Counted from the first letter of the stretch, positions 44,511 to 56,542 are shown. The stretch: 64,000 nucleotides of DNA from Berberis thunbergii (GCA_003290165.1 QNQO01006995.1:1-64000), one strand, 5' to 3'. Notes: generated from the sequence alone by a model not told the origin. Translations and numbers: made by a program.

Positions 44511-46026
44511 CTAATTTTGTTTTTGGAAACGTTGAGAATATGGAACTGGAGTTATGAGAGTAGGAGGATTGTCAGGAAATGAAATGGTTGGAGGCTTGTT
44601 AGCCTCTCTTGGCATTTCACCCACAACTTCATCTTTCTCTACTTCTTTATTTCCTAGGTTATTCTTAACAATTGTAGGGATGGATCTTGCTACTTTTGAT
44701 GGTGGCATCTCAATTTCTCTACCACCCCTAAGTGTGATGGCCTTGCATTGTTCCTTTGGATTCACTTATGTATTGCTAGGGAAAGTCCCTCTTTGTTGGG
44801 CATTGATGGTGGTAGCTATCTGCCCAATTTGAACTTCAATATTCTTCATCGTGGCTCCTATGTTGCTAAAATGAGTTTCAATGTTGTCCAACTGTATATC
44901 ATGCTTCTTGAACCTGGCCTTTGTCTCCTCAACAAAAGAAACCATGGCATCTTCAAGTGACATCTTTTTCTCACTTGTTTGATTATCAAATCCTGAGGAG
45001 GTTGCATCACATTCTTTGTGTTTCCATAAGAAAAATTCTCATGATTTCAAAGCCTTGGATGGTAGTAGTTTGGCATAGGATTCCCACGATAGTTGTAGAT
45101 TCGATTATTGATGTATTGGGCTTGCTCTTGACTAGCTTCATTTCCTGAAATTACCATACTTGTTGTTGCTGCAACTGATTCTGCATTTGTCGTTATTCCT
45201 TGGGTTAAAAGGGCTGCTATAGGTTTCAACTCGTGAATTCCTGCAACTCTCTTAGTCGTAATTCTTTTAGTTGGCCATTGATAATTGTTTGAGGCCATTT
45301 TTTCTAAAAGAAAGGTAGCACCTTCAGCTGTTTTCGACATCAAAGTTCCACCAGCTACATCATCTACTATGGTTCGAGTTTGTCCGTTTAACCCATTATA
45401 AAACATCTGAACCTATAACCAATCTGGCAATCCATGTTGAAGGCAACACCGAATCAGATCTTTAAACCTTTCCTATGCTTCATAGAGTGATTCAAAGTCA
45501 ATTTTGCTTGAATAGACTGATCTCACTCCTAAGTTAAGCAGTTTTGGCAGGTGGGAAGTATTTAGCAAGAAACTTTTTAGCCATCTATTCCCAATTAGTT
45601 ATACTTCCTGGTTGTAAAGTTTGTAACCGTCCTCTTGCCTTGTCCCTTAAAGAAAAAGGAAACAATCTCAGCCTAATGGTGTCTTCACTAACACCATTGA
45701 TCTTCACTATGTCACAAATTTCCAAAAACATTTCCAAATGAATGTTGGGATCATCTAGTAACGATCCACTGAATTGGCTTTGTTGCACCATGCATGTTGA
45801 TCAAGGCCGGTTTAAGCTCGAAGTTGTTGGCATTGATGGGTTGCCGCCTTACACCCGAATAGTTGTCATTCACGACGGGCCTTACATAATCCTTTAAGGT
45901 GCGTGGTTGTGCATCTGCCATGGCTAGTACTCTGTCCTTTTTCTTCCTTAATATCGTCAAAGTTCTTTCGATCTCCGGATCAAAATGAATATTTTCAAGA
46001 TGTCTAGCACGGCGCATCCAACGCAA
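44511..46026 (-). pseudogene. Element D gag
   Basis: From 46026: RHLENIHFDPEIERTLTILR and AMADAQPRTLKDYVRP. Then 45791-45585: FSGSLLDDPNIHLEMFLEIC and RLRLFPFSLRDKARGRLQTL, the Gag core signature of Athila-like elements. Then 45406-45047: FYNGLNGQTRTIVDDVAGGT. The tail 44963-44511 ends with KEQCKAITLRGGREIEMP, the usual Gag-protease boundary motif. Frameshifts near 45785, 45540 and 45040 break it. Gag packages the RNA. Confidence 0.85.
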
Positions 46027-46117
46027 AATACACCTGAAATTTTTTTAAAAAAAATTCCTAAATTAAAATCAAGATTGAATAGTATTGATATTGGCAACAA
46101 AAATGAAATTAATTCAG

Positions 46118-46135
46118 TCCCCGGCAATGGCGCCA
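46118..46135 (-). other. Primer-binding site of element D (tRNA-Asp type)
   Basis: The minus strand reads TGGCGCCATTGCCGGGGA, one mismatch from the complement of the plant tRNA-Asp 3' end (TGGCGCCGTTGCCGGGGA). It lies 12 bp inside the LTR end. Confidence 0.85.
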
Positions 46136-46147
46136 AAACTCCTAAGT

Positions 46148-47071
46148 TGGTGCAAAACTGCAAGTGCACAATATTGTAGTTTTATAGTAAAGTGATAAGA
46201 AAGAGTATAATTCACTTTTTAACAAGTAGGAAATTAATATTAATCTTAATTTTATTTAGAAAAGTCACTAAGTTGCTTTTGAAATCTATAATAATGAATC
46301 AAATGAAATAAATATAGATGTTTGATTATTGAATCGATAAGAAAATTCTAGGAAATCGATACTTCTAGTCCCTCATTATGCTATTATCATCTAATAAATA
46401 ATCCTACAAGTTTGTTAGCAAAAACTCCCAACTTTTCCAATAGCCTCTTTCGATAGTCTATTGAAACTATTATTGGAAATCATTTCACAAAAGAGTTTGC
46501 AATTTGATAAATAAGAATGCATTAAGATTGACTATTCTCTACATAGGGTCTTATAAGTCTTTCGATCACTATAATTGTCTATGTTGAATTATTCAAAGGT
46601 CTATCTTATAATTCTCTCTTTCAAAAGCAAATCACAAGATCCAATTCATCTAATTAATGGCCAGTCAATTAGAAGCAATAAGATAAGAATAATTCGAACA
46701 AACAAAGTAGGAATTTATTTTAAACAAACATTACGAAAACAAACACAATTTGAGACTAGAATACATCGTTTCCCTAGAATGAAATAACTTAGTTCATGCT
46801 GGAAATTAAACTTATAACAGAAAAGTTCAACATAATTTGAGTTAGGGAGTAGAAAAGATCAAACTGAGGGATGTTGGTGAGGCTTGACTAAATTTTAGCA
46901 CCTAGATCTCCATTATCTCCTTCATTTCTTGTTCTCTACTCTTTTTCTTTTCTCTTCTTTTCTCCTCTCCTTTTTGTTTTCCTCCTTTCTACAAAAACTA
47001 AAAAACCACCAAGTTTAACAACCACCCAATTTTTGAATTTCCACTCAAAGAACAACCGTTCCATTCTTCTT
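46148..47071 (-). repeat. 5' LTR of element D, part shared with the 3' LTR
   Basis: Starts TGGTGCAAAACTGCAAGTGC and matches 28616-29550 with few differences and small gaps (for example loss of about 25 bp near 46207). Similarity ends abruptly after CCATTCTTCTT at 47071. Confidence 0.85.
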
Positions 47072-47714
47072 GATGAAGTAAACTAATATATAAAATAAAG
47101 ACAATGGAATTAAAAAAAAACTAACTTTTATTGCATTCAAAACTAAAATGTTGACTTGAATTAAAACTACATAAAATAAATGAAAGCCAAGAACTAATCT
47201 AGAGATAATTACAACCAGAGAGTCATAATTGGAGGTAGATACATTTTCACATGTGTGCATTGTGAAACAAAACCCAAGGCATTCGAATATACTTTGATTT
47301 GATGCTTTATTTGCCTTGGAATATGCTTTGAGTTGATGATTTATTTGCCTTGATGATTGCATGCTCCACACTTGAAGTTGTTATCTCGAAACTTGTCAAA
47401 TGTCTCTATCATAAATTAACACTAATTGGAATCAAATCTTGACTTTCATGATATGGTCTTCCAATGAAACTTTTGATCCACATATGCCATGAACATGTCC
47501 AAATGCCTCGAATTTTGTATTTTTCACTGATTTCGTAATCTATACAAATGCTCATCGTCGTACAATTTTATACTGGAGTTGTCTTGAATTTCAAAAAAAT
47601 TATAAAAATAATCAAATTCGAGATAAATAGAAGCATTTAATTAATTTTAAGCACAACTAGAGACTAATAAAGAGCTCAATGGGGCATAAAAATCAATATT
47701 TTAGGTGTTTACCA
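47072..47714 (-). repeat. Probable remainder of element D 5' LTR, not shared with the 3' LTR
   Basis: AT-rich and non-coding. The stretch GGGGCATAAAAATC near 47681-47694 resembles the U3 region near the start of Athila-type LTRs. It may be the original LTR part, the other LTR having been altered, or sequence from a different element. The right border at about 47714 is a guess. Confidence 0.35.
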
Positions 47715-48367
47715 GTTAACATGTACATGTTTCGCCATGTAGTTTGTTTATTATGTGGTTGGTTTGTATAGTATCGATAGTTGAAAAAGTTGGCTAATTT
47801 GCAAGGAAAAGTCAAAGTTTCTTGGTTGATCTTATAGGTTGTTAATTATGTGGTTCCTATTGAGCGTTGGGGAACTTGCAAGGTTATGCGATTGTTGCTA
47901 AGTTGTGGCTGCGGTTGTGTTTCGTATTCTAATGCAGGAGTTGTTATATGGGTTATCCTTATTCTATCATAGTTCAGTTCAAGTGATTATGTCAGGAATA
48001 CAATCATATGTGTTCATGTTACTTAGTTGTTATGGTTTGCTATATCAGACTTCAATTCAAGTGAATATGTCCAGGATACGGTCCTATGTGTTCATGCTAC
48101 TTAGTTGTTATTTAGTTGTTACGTTTTCTATGTCATAGTTCAAGTCAAGTGAATATGTCAGGCATATAGTCCAATGTGTGATGCTACTTAGTTGTTATGG
48201 TTTCTTATGTCAGAGTATGTGGTTTGCAAGTTGCTATAGTTTGGTGTTTTGAAGGAAATACCATGGAGAAAACAATATGCTCTGATGTTGGTATGATAGT
48301 AGTGATATGTATATTAGCTAGTTCACATTGTTGTGATTGCAGTCAACTTGCAAGTTGCTATGGTTGT
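47715..48367. repeat. Spacer with about 85-bp tandem repeats
   Basis: Three copies of a unit containing TCAAGTGAATATGTC.GGATA, GTCCTATGTGTTCATGCTAC and TTAGTTGTTATGGTTT lie at about 47966-48210. The rest is AT-rich with no gene. Element C begins at 48368. Confidence 0.6.
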
Positions 48368-49026
48368 TGATGATACATCAAACTGTCCTCTGCTTAGCAT
48401 CGTACACGTGTCATGATAATCTCATCTACAAAATGAAGTAGGCTCGATTAAATGCTCAATCCAGCGAGGCCCAAACAGCAGTAAGCCCATAATTGGCAGA
48501 ATCCAGACAGTGGGGTCCAAATTGCAATGAGCCAATAAGCCCATACGTCATGCGGTCAGGCCCATTACTCGTAAGACCTCTAAGGAAAGTATCTGAGAGA
48601 TCTACCCAAGACAGATAGGCTAGCAACACATTGGATGTTACTAGGAAACATATATTATAGTATAAGTCGGGCAAAGAAACTTCCTTGCATGGACAACACT
48701 ACTCAGAAAGGGAAACATCTCCCGCAGATCTAGAAGCATGAGTCGTGTAGGGAAACTATCCCACATGGACAACTCCCAATCAAGAAAGGACATCAACTGC
48801 AAGATCACTTTCCCAAAACTACGCCACCAAAATCCTTGCCAGACAAGGTTGATGAACTAGAGGTACGCAATAGAACCCAATTTATAATTGTAAGCCTCTC
48901 TTAAGCCTTATCTAACTTAAGCATTGGAGTGCCATCATCCACCACATAGTGGTTCTTGGCTCACGTTTGCTACCCGTGCAAGCCTAGGTAAGCATTGAGG
49001 AAGGAGAAGATGAATCGACTACATCA
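48368..49026 (+). repeat. 5' LTR of element C
   Basis: 659 bp from TGATGATACATCAAACTG to GACTACATCA. The first about 415 bp match 56131-56542. TTTGGCGTCGCCCGTGGGGA at 49028-49047 lies in primer-site position. Confidence 0.85.
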
Positions 49027-49104
49027 GTTTGGCGTCGCCCGTGGGGAACGACAAAGTTCCTCAGAAATAACTGTAGTTCCACCCTTTTCTAGAGAACCAA
49101 CGAC

Positions 49105-50335
49105 ATGGTGACAATGAGGTCTCGCAAAATTATAGATATTGTCGAGCCTTCAAAAGCCCAAACCAGCAGATTGTTGCCATTCCCACCACCACCAAGGGAG
49201 GAACTTCCCCATGTCAGTGTCGATCGTAGTAGACCCAAGGGTGGACCTATTTTTGACACAGATGCAACAAATCACATAATGTCGGAGGCTCTCAAACAAA
49301 TAAGAGACCCAACGCCCAGAGCCGACAAGCGTGTCTCGCACAACCCCCTCTACAATGGTGACAAACCAAGACGTTCTATTCCGTCTCACAGTTCATCCGA
49401 TCATGGACCATATCATGGATGAACCGTTGCTCAATAAATACACCCCACCAAAGTTGGAGTTTTACGACGAGACATGAGACCTACCTAATCACCTGAGCCA
49501 CTTCCAACATGTTATGACACTCAAGAAAGGGTCTGATGCAATAATGTGTCGATCATTCCTTGCAAGCCTGAAGACGTCAACAATGACGTGGTTTCACAAC
49601 CTTCCTCTGAAATCCATCAATTCATTCCTGACGTTGGCATTGGCGTTCCTCACATGCTTAATGGGCAACCAACGAGTTAGGAAGGGTCCGCATTATCTGT
49701 TGACCTTAAAGCAAAAAAAAACGAGACATTGAAAGAATATGCTACTCATTTTAATGATGAGTTGACTGTCATCGACGACTGTAGTGATGACACCGCCATC
49801 AGTGCTTTCATTTCGAGTCTAAGAAGAGGCAAGCTTTATAACTTCCTCACCCTAGACCCCCAACCAATATGATTAACTTGCTCAGGGATGCCCAGAAATA
49901 CATCACTCTGGACGAAATGTTGGCCGCCAAGAGAGAGACTGAGGCAGAGAAGAAACCCTCTGTTCCAAATGATAGGAAATAGGGGAAGAAGAAAAATGAC
50001 GATGATAGTAACAAAGGAAGTACACAGACGGCTAGACCGATTAAAGCTTTCCTAGGCAGGACAAGGCCTCAAATTACGTTAGGTCCAGATCTGACACCCC
50101 TCTCAATACCAATCTGCTCGACATCTTAGATTCCATCAAGGATTGGGAAGAGCTGAAGTGGTCGCCTAAGCAGCAAAGATACTCTGCTCGACGCGACAAC
50201 AACAAATACTGTGCCTATTACAAAGAAGGCGAACATGATACTGAGGATTGCGGAAACCTCATAAGAGAAGCCGAGTACTGGATCAGGAAAGGCAAACTCA
50301 AGGAGTTTCAAGGCTCGGACAGGAGGCAGGGCTGA
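49105..50335 (+). pseudogene. Element C gag
   Basis: Starts MVTMRSRKIIDIVEPSKAQT. The core includes MTWFHNLPLKSINSF near 49580-49625 and KEYATHFNDELTVIDDCSDD near 49733-49790, with frameshifts. A zinc knuckle near 50207-50260 reads YCAYYKEGEHDTEDCGNLIR, with CX2-like spacing but Tyr in place of His and E for G in the GH pair. It is followed by EAEYWIRKGKLKEF as in A. Confidence 0.78.
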
Positions 50336-50559
50336 GAAAAAAAAAAGACCAGACGCTGTCAAGGAGATCCAAAAGGAAGTTGCTGGCATCATTTACTTCC
50401 TCCATGGGGTTGGTCCCATAGGAGAACAATAAAAAAGGTCCCGTAAGAGAACACTAACTGAGATGCAAACACCATATTTGTATGAGTACTAACAAATGCA
50501 GCATGTGCTAGTTTACACCCAGATCCCATCACCGACATTTACAGATAGGGATATCCAAG

Positions 50560-51000
50560 GAGTACATTCTCCTCATAATGACGGCCTGGTCATCTCCGTC
50601 CTTATTGCTAAGTGGGAGGTAAAGAGAGCTTTGGTGGACACTGGAAGCTCATAAAATGTCATGTTCCTCAGTGCATTTCGCAACATGTAGTTGCCGGAGA
50701 AAGATATAATGCCCGCCAACCACTCCATGGTCGGATTCAGTGGAGTGAAATGCTTCCCTATTGAGAAGATCAATCTAATGGCGGTGGCAGAAGAGCCACA
50801 GCTACGAAAGTACCTGTCCAAGAGTTCATGGTAAATGACACCCCGTCCACCTATAACATCATTCTGAGAAGGTCGTGGCTTCATCATATGGAAGCAGTGG
50901 TATCCACCATGCGTCAATACATAAAGTATACAGCCAACCATGGCCAAGGGATTATCCAAGGAGATTAACCAACAGCAAAAGTCTTCCATCATGCAGCCCT
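50560..51000 (+). pseudogene. Element C protease
   Basis: AKWEVKRALVDTGSS then a stop, NVMFLSAFRNM, MVGFSGVKCFPIEKINLMAV and AEEPQLRKYLSKS. Then SWLHHMEAVVSTMRQYIKYT and GD near 50950-50965, where homology ends exactly as in B. The DTGSS active site is present but followed by TAA. Confidence 0.8.
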
Positions 51001-52117
51001 AAAGCAGCTAAATTGTTGCCAATTACAACTTGGGCCCACATAACCAACATGTCAGGCATCAATCCTAAACAAAAGAGAGAATCACTCCATGAGGGCGGAG
51101 GATCCCAAATAACCAAGGCACTGCTATGCAGAGATCCAGAAGTCAGAACTAGCGAGGCAATCCAGACTGACAAAGAGTGAAGTAACAATACCTTAGCAAA
51201 TGTGCACCAACTCCATGAGATGTTATACAAGGAACTACCGGCCAGCACGAAGTCCACTATTCAGTAACTTTGTTAGCTTTTATTGCAACGAGAGTTATTA
51301 CAAAGCTTGCTAACCAATTAGTACATAAGTTTATACACAACAAGTATCTAAGTCCGATGCAAGCATCTATCCGCTAAAAAAAGGGTAGAGACTCTGATAT
51401 GCTAATCCGCCTCCAGAACAAAAGGTAGTGAAAGTAAAGCGTCTAGAACAAAAGAACGCACTTAATTCATTGCCTTGTCAAATCACCTCGCGGGGAAGAT
51501 CCATCCAAAGGAGGCAACATGATCCTCGAAAAAAACCATATTCGTCTTCAATTCGCCGGATTACCCCAGGGAAAAGGGCCGAAAAATGGAACAAGAAGAG
51601 GATAACCCTCCAAACGAAAGTGTCTGAAATATGGCTGAGCTAACATCCTTACAAAGTTGGATTAACATGCATTTGATTAACATGTTCTACTATTTTCATT
51701 ACAATGCTTGAAAGCCGAATGGCCAACCCATATATAGGTGAAATGGTTTACGAAGAGGTGTACAAGTCCATATCTTTTAAATTAATGACCCTGCAGATGA
51801 CCACATTAACTTGGGGGAAGTAATCGATATTGAACCATCTCGCAGAATGCACTGTATCCCTAGCACGCTGATCCATAAAGATTTTTCTAATTGAGCCCCT
51901 CAACTAATGGGATCAATCTTATGCCCTGCGAGATTCGACTTAGCATGCGCAAATGAACAAACAACAAAGGCCCTGAGCACCCACAGAATAAGGAGTGTGT
52001 CTACAGAGTGTTGTCATTAAACCCAAGGCATCAGCTCCATTATTAGTCTGATGTTGTTCATCGAATCAGGTCAAACAACTAATAGTCCGACAATCGATCC
52101 GACTCTGGAATTAGACC
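51001..52117. other. Element C internal region without recognised gene
   Basis: No polymerase or integrase motifs. A short in-frame stretch (51428-51643) is basic but without family features. It corresponds to the uncoded zones of A and B. Confidence 0.45.
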
Positions 52118-52316
52118 GCCAGGCGAGCTAAGTAAGTCAGGAAACCCAAGTCATACTTATACGCCTAGGATTTTATATGCGAGCTAGGTAAGTCAAGACA
52201 TCCAAGTCAGATTATATGCGAGCTAAGTAAGTCAGACTTACACGCCCAAGATCTTATGTGCGAGTTAAGTAAGTTAGGACACCCAAGTCAGACTTACATT
52301 CCCAGAATCTTATTCT
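52118..52316. repeat. Short tandem repeat in element C (about 40-60-bp units)
   Basis: Four copies of GCGAGCTAAGTAAGTCAGG...CCCAAGTCAGACTTACACG...ATCTTAT, starting near 52122, 52180, 52218 and 52259. The middle two are shortened. The sequence is unrelated to the arrays of A and B. Confidence 0.7.
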
Positions 52317-52422
52317 AACCAAAACTTAGTCGGTTTCGACCTATGACAATAGCTTCTGGTACGCTCTAACACCCAGTCCATTAAATTAAACTGGTGTCAA
52401 CGGTTTAGAGAGTGGCAGCTTA

Positions 52423-53132
52423 AGTGGTGTGTGTGTTTTCTTTAAGTGCTTAGAAGCTAACTTCTAATTGGAGTTAGAAGTTCTGAACTGGTTTCTGAAT
52501 GAACTGTTTGTTTTGCTTTTGAATGGGCTGTTGTTCAGAAGGAATAAAATTAAAAGGTGTTTGCTTTTAGGTGTTAAATGGGAATTGTTTGACAATTTTA
52601 CCCTACTGAGGAGACACATACAAGAATAGAGATGGTGAGTTGGAAACCCGACATATACGGTGGTGATCCATTATATTTGTCAAAGTTTTTAAAGCTACAT
52701 GCTACATAATGAAAATTTGATAATATACATGAGAGGGATAGTTGGAGTGATGAAGAAAAACATAGAAAATAAGAGAAAGAAATACAAAGATGAAGGAGAG
52801 AAACGAGATAAGTTTCTTACCGTTGAAGAGTCCTTGTCAAGGTAGGTAGAATGACAACGCTTGGTGAAGATAATGAAGGTGTGCGTCAAAATTTAGCCCT
52901 ACTTGTTTTTAAGAAGATGGGGACAATAATTGTCATTACAAAATTATTTTAAGGTTACTATTGGAATAATTTTTTAGTCAGCACCTAGTGCTAAGTGATC
53001 AGCACCTCCCTGGTGCTTACTCCAATCAGAAGTTGAACTTCTGATCAAAACTAAAAACAAACACACTAAACAAGGTGGCCCACTTCTTATTAAGACTTCT
53101 GACTCTATTCAGAGGTAAAAACAAACACCTTC
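52423..53132. mobile_element. PIF/Harbinger-like non-autonomous element (710 bp)
   Basis: Begins AGTGGTGTGTGTGTTTTC and ends AAAAACAAACACCTTC, imperfect inverted repeats of the GGTGTTTGTTT type. It is flanked by TTA at 52420-52422 and 53133-53135, the TWA duplication of this superfamily. Further inverted motifs are AGGTGTTTGCTTTTAGGT (52556) and the end region, and TAGAAGTT/AACTTCTGAT. No gene inside. It splits a repeat unit of element C. Confidence 0.65.
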
Positions 53133-53135
53133 TTA

Positions 53136-53720
53136 GTCAGCGCTCTGATGCCTGATCAAGACGGCTACCTAGGAATCATTGTCCAAACATGGGAAATAGA
53201 TACCAAACCCGGACCAAAGCTTAGTTGGTGACGACCGATGATGACGACTTCTGGTCTGCTCGAAGTCTAGTCCGCAAATAACGGATTCCCCTCACCTAGA
53301 AAGTGGGAGTCTAGTCAGTGATCTCAACTCCTGATTAAGATGCCTTGCCAAGGGTCACTACTCGTACGCAGACAGTGATCGTCAAGCCCCGACCAAAGGT
53401 TAGTAAGTGGCAGATGATGACGATGGTTTTGGTCTGCTCGAAGCCTAGAAAGTGTGAGCTTAGTCAGTGCTCATGTAGCCTGGTGAAAACGGCTTGTCAG
53501 GGATCATTGGCCTACTACAGACAATGATCACCGAACCCCCACCAAACGTTTGGTCAGAATGACTGATGATGATAATTGCTAGCTCGCTCTAATTCCTAGT
53601 CCACTACGATCGGATAAAGATGGGTTAAAAATGGGAGCTTATTCAATGCTCATGTAGCCCGGTAAAGACGGCTTGCCAGGGACCACCATGGTCGGCGAAA
53701 CCTGACCGCAGTTTAGTCAG
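53136..53720. repeat. Tandem repeat array of element C (about 150-180-bp units)
   Basis: Units start at AGTCAGYGCTC near 53136, 53314, 53461 and 53641. Each contains GATCAAGACGGCTTGCCAGGG.TCA and GATGATGACGACTTCTGGTCTGCTCGAAG-like landmarks. It is an independent repeat family at the position of the arrays in A and B. Confidence 0.7.
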
Positions 53721-54179
53721 TCATAATTAGAAATAACAACCCCCAGTTCAATTAAGCCTATTCTATGAATAACAAATAAAGACAAGTCAAAAGTTAGGTC
53801 AGAGTTCTCAAAGCTCAACTCAGATGACTCGCAAAGACTATTGTTCAATCATCTACAAGGGTGCAAGCGCTGAGGGCATAATCTAACTACTACACTTACA
53901 ACAACAACTACAAATGTTGGTCCAACAGACAACCAAACAATCAGACAGAGGATGTAATACAGTTCCCGATATCTAAAAAGAAGTCTGACCAGAAGTGCAC
54001 AAACTATTGCAGCACAAGAAGTCAGAGCTCAGCGGATCAACCATATAGGTACCTATCGTAACAAAGCTTCTTGTCTGACAATTAATAAGAAAAATCAGGA
54101 AAAACAAAGGAAGATAGAAAGTGCAAAGTATTATTTATTTGCAAACTTGAGTACAAGATTCACCCTCATCAGGAGGAGA
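53721..54179. other. Element C spacer before the antisense ORF end
   Basis: No repeats or conserved frames seen. Probably 3' untranslated sequence of the antisense ORF. Confidence 0.4.
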
Positions 54180-55829
54180 GTCAAGTACAACAGAACTAGA
54201 CTTAGCAGGGGAAGAAGCAGGAGACACATCTATAATTGTTGCCTCTCGTCCCCCTCATCGGGGTTGCCTTCTTCTACAGACTAATCAAAGGTCGCTCCAA
54301 ACTCTACATATGCAATATCTTTATAATAAGAGAGATCCCAGTCGGGGTGCTCCTCCTTCATCAGATGCAACAACTCTAGCCTTCCATGAACGACTATGCT
54401 AAATTCAAATGTTCCCTAGGCCTTGAGAAACTTCTCTTTGCACCATCGAGACTCAGCAAGCTTCTGCTTCACTTGCTCCAACTTACCCGACAAGATATCA
54501 TTCTTGGACTGCTCAACATTGAGCTTATCATTGGCGATATTCCGTTCATTTTACGCCAGTTGAAACTGCTCTTCAGCAGTCTGCACACTCTTGGCATGAA
54601 ACTCAGCATTAGCTTCCAGCTGCTGACGTCAAACAGTTCATTATGACTCCTTCATAGCCTCCTCAGTGTCCACAGCATGTAGTCCAGCCTACACTCCAGC
54701 CATAGAACAACGAGCAGGCTGCAAGTCATGATGGACAAGTTTCAACTCATTCTCGAACCAATCCTTCGCAGACACTGCTCCTGCCAAGTTGGTCTCAAGC
54801 ACCTCCAAGCAAGCCTTCTGAGCTTTCGATCCAATAGACCTAGACTCCGCTCTAGTGTCTGAGAAAGATTTGAGTTGCTTCCAAAAAATCAATCTTGTGA
54901 AGAGCGTCTGAGTATGACTTCTGTAAGTTTGCAAAGACATGCTTCATGGTATACACTCTGTCATGAGTAGCCTCAACTTCAATTCCAGATGTGGCCACTT
55001 GGTTTAGATATAACATCCCCAGCACAAGCCGTTTCTGCCCTTTATCTAAACGTTCTCCTAGCGTCTCTCCCACTAGCTCCGGAACATAGTTTGCCAGCAT
55101 GTGCCAGTGAGCCCTTGGCTTAATGACTTCCTCTACCTCCAGACGAGGCATGTCGCAGAATGCATCCAAAGTTGCTTTATCTTCAACAATAAGAGGCGAA
55201 GTAAAAAATCTCCATGCAAAAATCAAAACAGGTCAATCTAACATGTAGTTAATACAAGCAAGACCATAAAAGGAATCAACTTACTCAGTGGTCTAAATTC
55301 ACACTTGATGGGACGACCAGCAAGCCCAAAATATGTTGAGTCCGTCGAAGCCATGGAACAAAATTTCTACCATGATTTAAAATCATCAGGTAGTTTGCCG
55401 AAGCAATTCGGCAATGTCAGCACACACACACAACATTCTCGTTTATCCAAGAGAAGTGAGCAATTTCATTGCCCATGAAGACACTCGGACACCAGTGTCC
55501 TTAGCTCTAATTAGAATTGCAATGAAATTCCTATACCAGTTCGGCACAAGTTGAGCTGGTGCAATGAAGAGGTACACCAGGAACTCCCAAATATCCTTGA
55601 TGACAGGAAAAGGGACATCCGATTGAAGCATACCTCAGTAAAGACAGATAAACCCATTCAGAGGGTACAATGGCGTCAGATCAACACCTAGAGGGCAGAG
55701 AACTAGATCATCAAGAATCCCATATGTCTTATAGAAGCCTTCCAGATCAGATTCAGAGAGCAACCTCTCCTCAAAAAACTTATGGCCATTGACGAATAGT
55801 TCATTAGAAACCTAATTTCGGCCCGCCAT
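54180..55829 (-). pseudogene. Antisense ORF of element C: putative gypsy-type transposon domain plus coiled coil
   Basis: Starts MAGRN on the minus strand at 55829 (with an early stop). FFEERLLSESDLEGFYKTYG, GFICLY-stop-GMLQSDVPFPVI and WEFLVYLFIAPAQLVPNWYR match the same domain in A and B. After an intron-like gap, 55226-54852 carries MLANYVPELVGETLGERLDK and VYTMKHVFANLQKSYSDALH, aligning with the coiled-coil parts of A and B. The end near 54376-54280 reads LELLHLMKEEHPDWDLSYYK. Conservation across all three diverged elements argues that the protein once mattered to them. Function unknown. Confidence 0.65.
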
Positions 55830-56130
55830 GAGAGAAAGTACAAGCTTTCGAATACGGAGGTTGAGAAATTAAAGTCAAAAGCGCAACAGACAATACAACA
55901 AAACAGAATCTCTGAGATCAAAAGAGTAGGTGAGCTATGCTCCACAGGCAGGAGATCTACATTGAAAGTTGAGCTCTCACCTTTCCTGCTTTTAAGCTGG
56001 CGAACGCATAATAAATGCAATTAGCCGCTCGAGAAAATCACTTAGACTCAATCATCATGACTACACAACTGCTCCATGAAATGATCTAGTGGATCGATAA
56101 GATGACCTATTAACTTGGGCAGGAGTAGCT

Positions 56131-56542
56131 AATGATACATCAAACCGTCCTCTGATCAGCACCGTACACGTGTCATGATAATATCGACTATAGAACAAAG
56201 CAGGCCCGATTGCACTCTCAATTCAGCGAGGCCCAAACAACAATAATCCCATCATTGGTAGAATCCAGACAGTCGGGTCCAAGTTGCAATGAGCTAGTAA
56301 GCCTACATGTCACGCGGTCAAGCCCAATTCTTGTAAGACCTCTAAGGCAAATGTCTGAGAGATCTACCCAAAACAGGAAGGCCATAAACACATTGGATTT
56401 GACTAGAAAACATATATTAGAGTATAAGTCTCAAAAAAACTTCCTTGCATGGACAACACTCAGAAAGGAAAACCTCTCCCACGGATCTAGGAGCACAAGT
56501 CGTGTAGGGAAGCTATCCCATGCTCCTAAACAGGAAAGGATC
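56131..56542 (+). repeat. 3' LTR of element C, truncated
   Basis: Starts around TGATACATCAAACCGTCC and follows 48370-48790 closely, then is cut at GGAAAGGATCT by the start of element E's LTR. Confidence 0.8.

Larger units (their letters stand above)
28612..47714 (-). mobile_element. Athila-like Gypsy element D, interrupted by a CACTA element
   Basis: Reading the minus strand: 5' LTR (from 46148 up), PBS at 46118-46135, gag (46026-44511), protease (44447-43446), RT and RNase H (43461-41857), integrase (41860-40700), a long 3' untranslated part, polypurine tract (29824-29838) and 3' LTR (28612-29823). Without the CACTA insertion (30551-40020) it is about 9.6 kb. Gene order, the tRNA-Asp type primer site and protein motifs fit the Athila lineage. 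All genes have stops or frameshifts. Confidence 0.85.
48368..56542 (+). mobile_element. LTR retrotransposon C: diverged relative of A and B
   Basis: 5' LTR 48368-49026, gag 49105-50335, protease about 50560-51000, no RT/RNase H/integrase, tandem repeats (52118-52316 and 53136-53720), antisense ORF on the minus strand (54180-55829), and 3' LTR from about 56131, cut at 56542 by the start of element E. This repeats the architecture of A and B in opposite orientation. The LTRs share the TGATGATACATCA-type start with A/B but little else. Confidence 0.85.
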
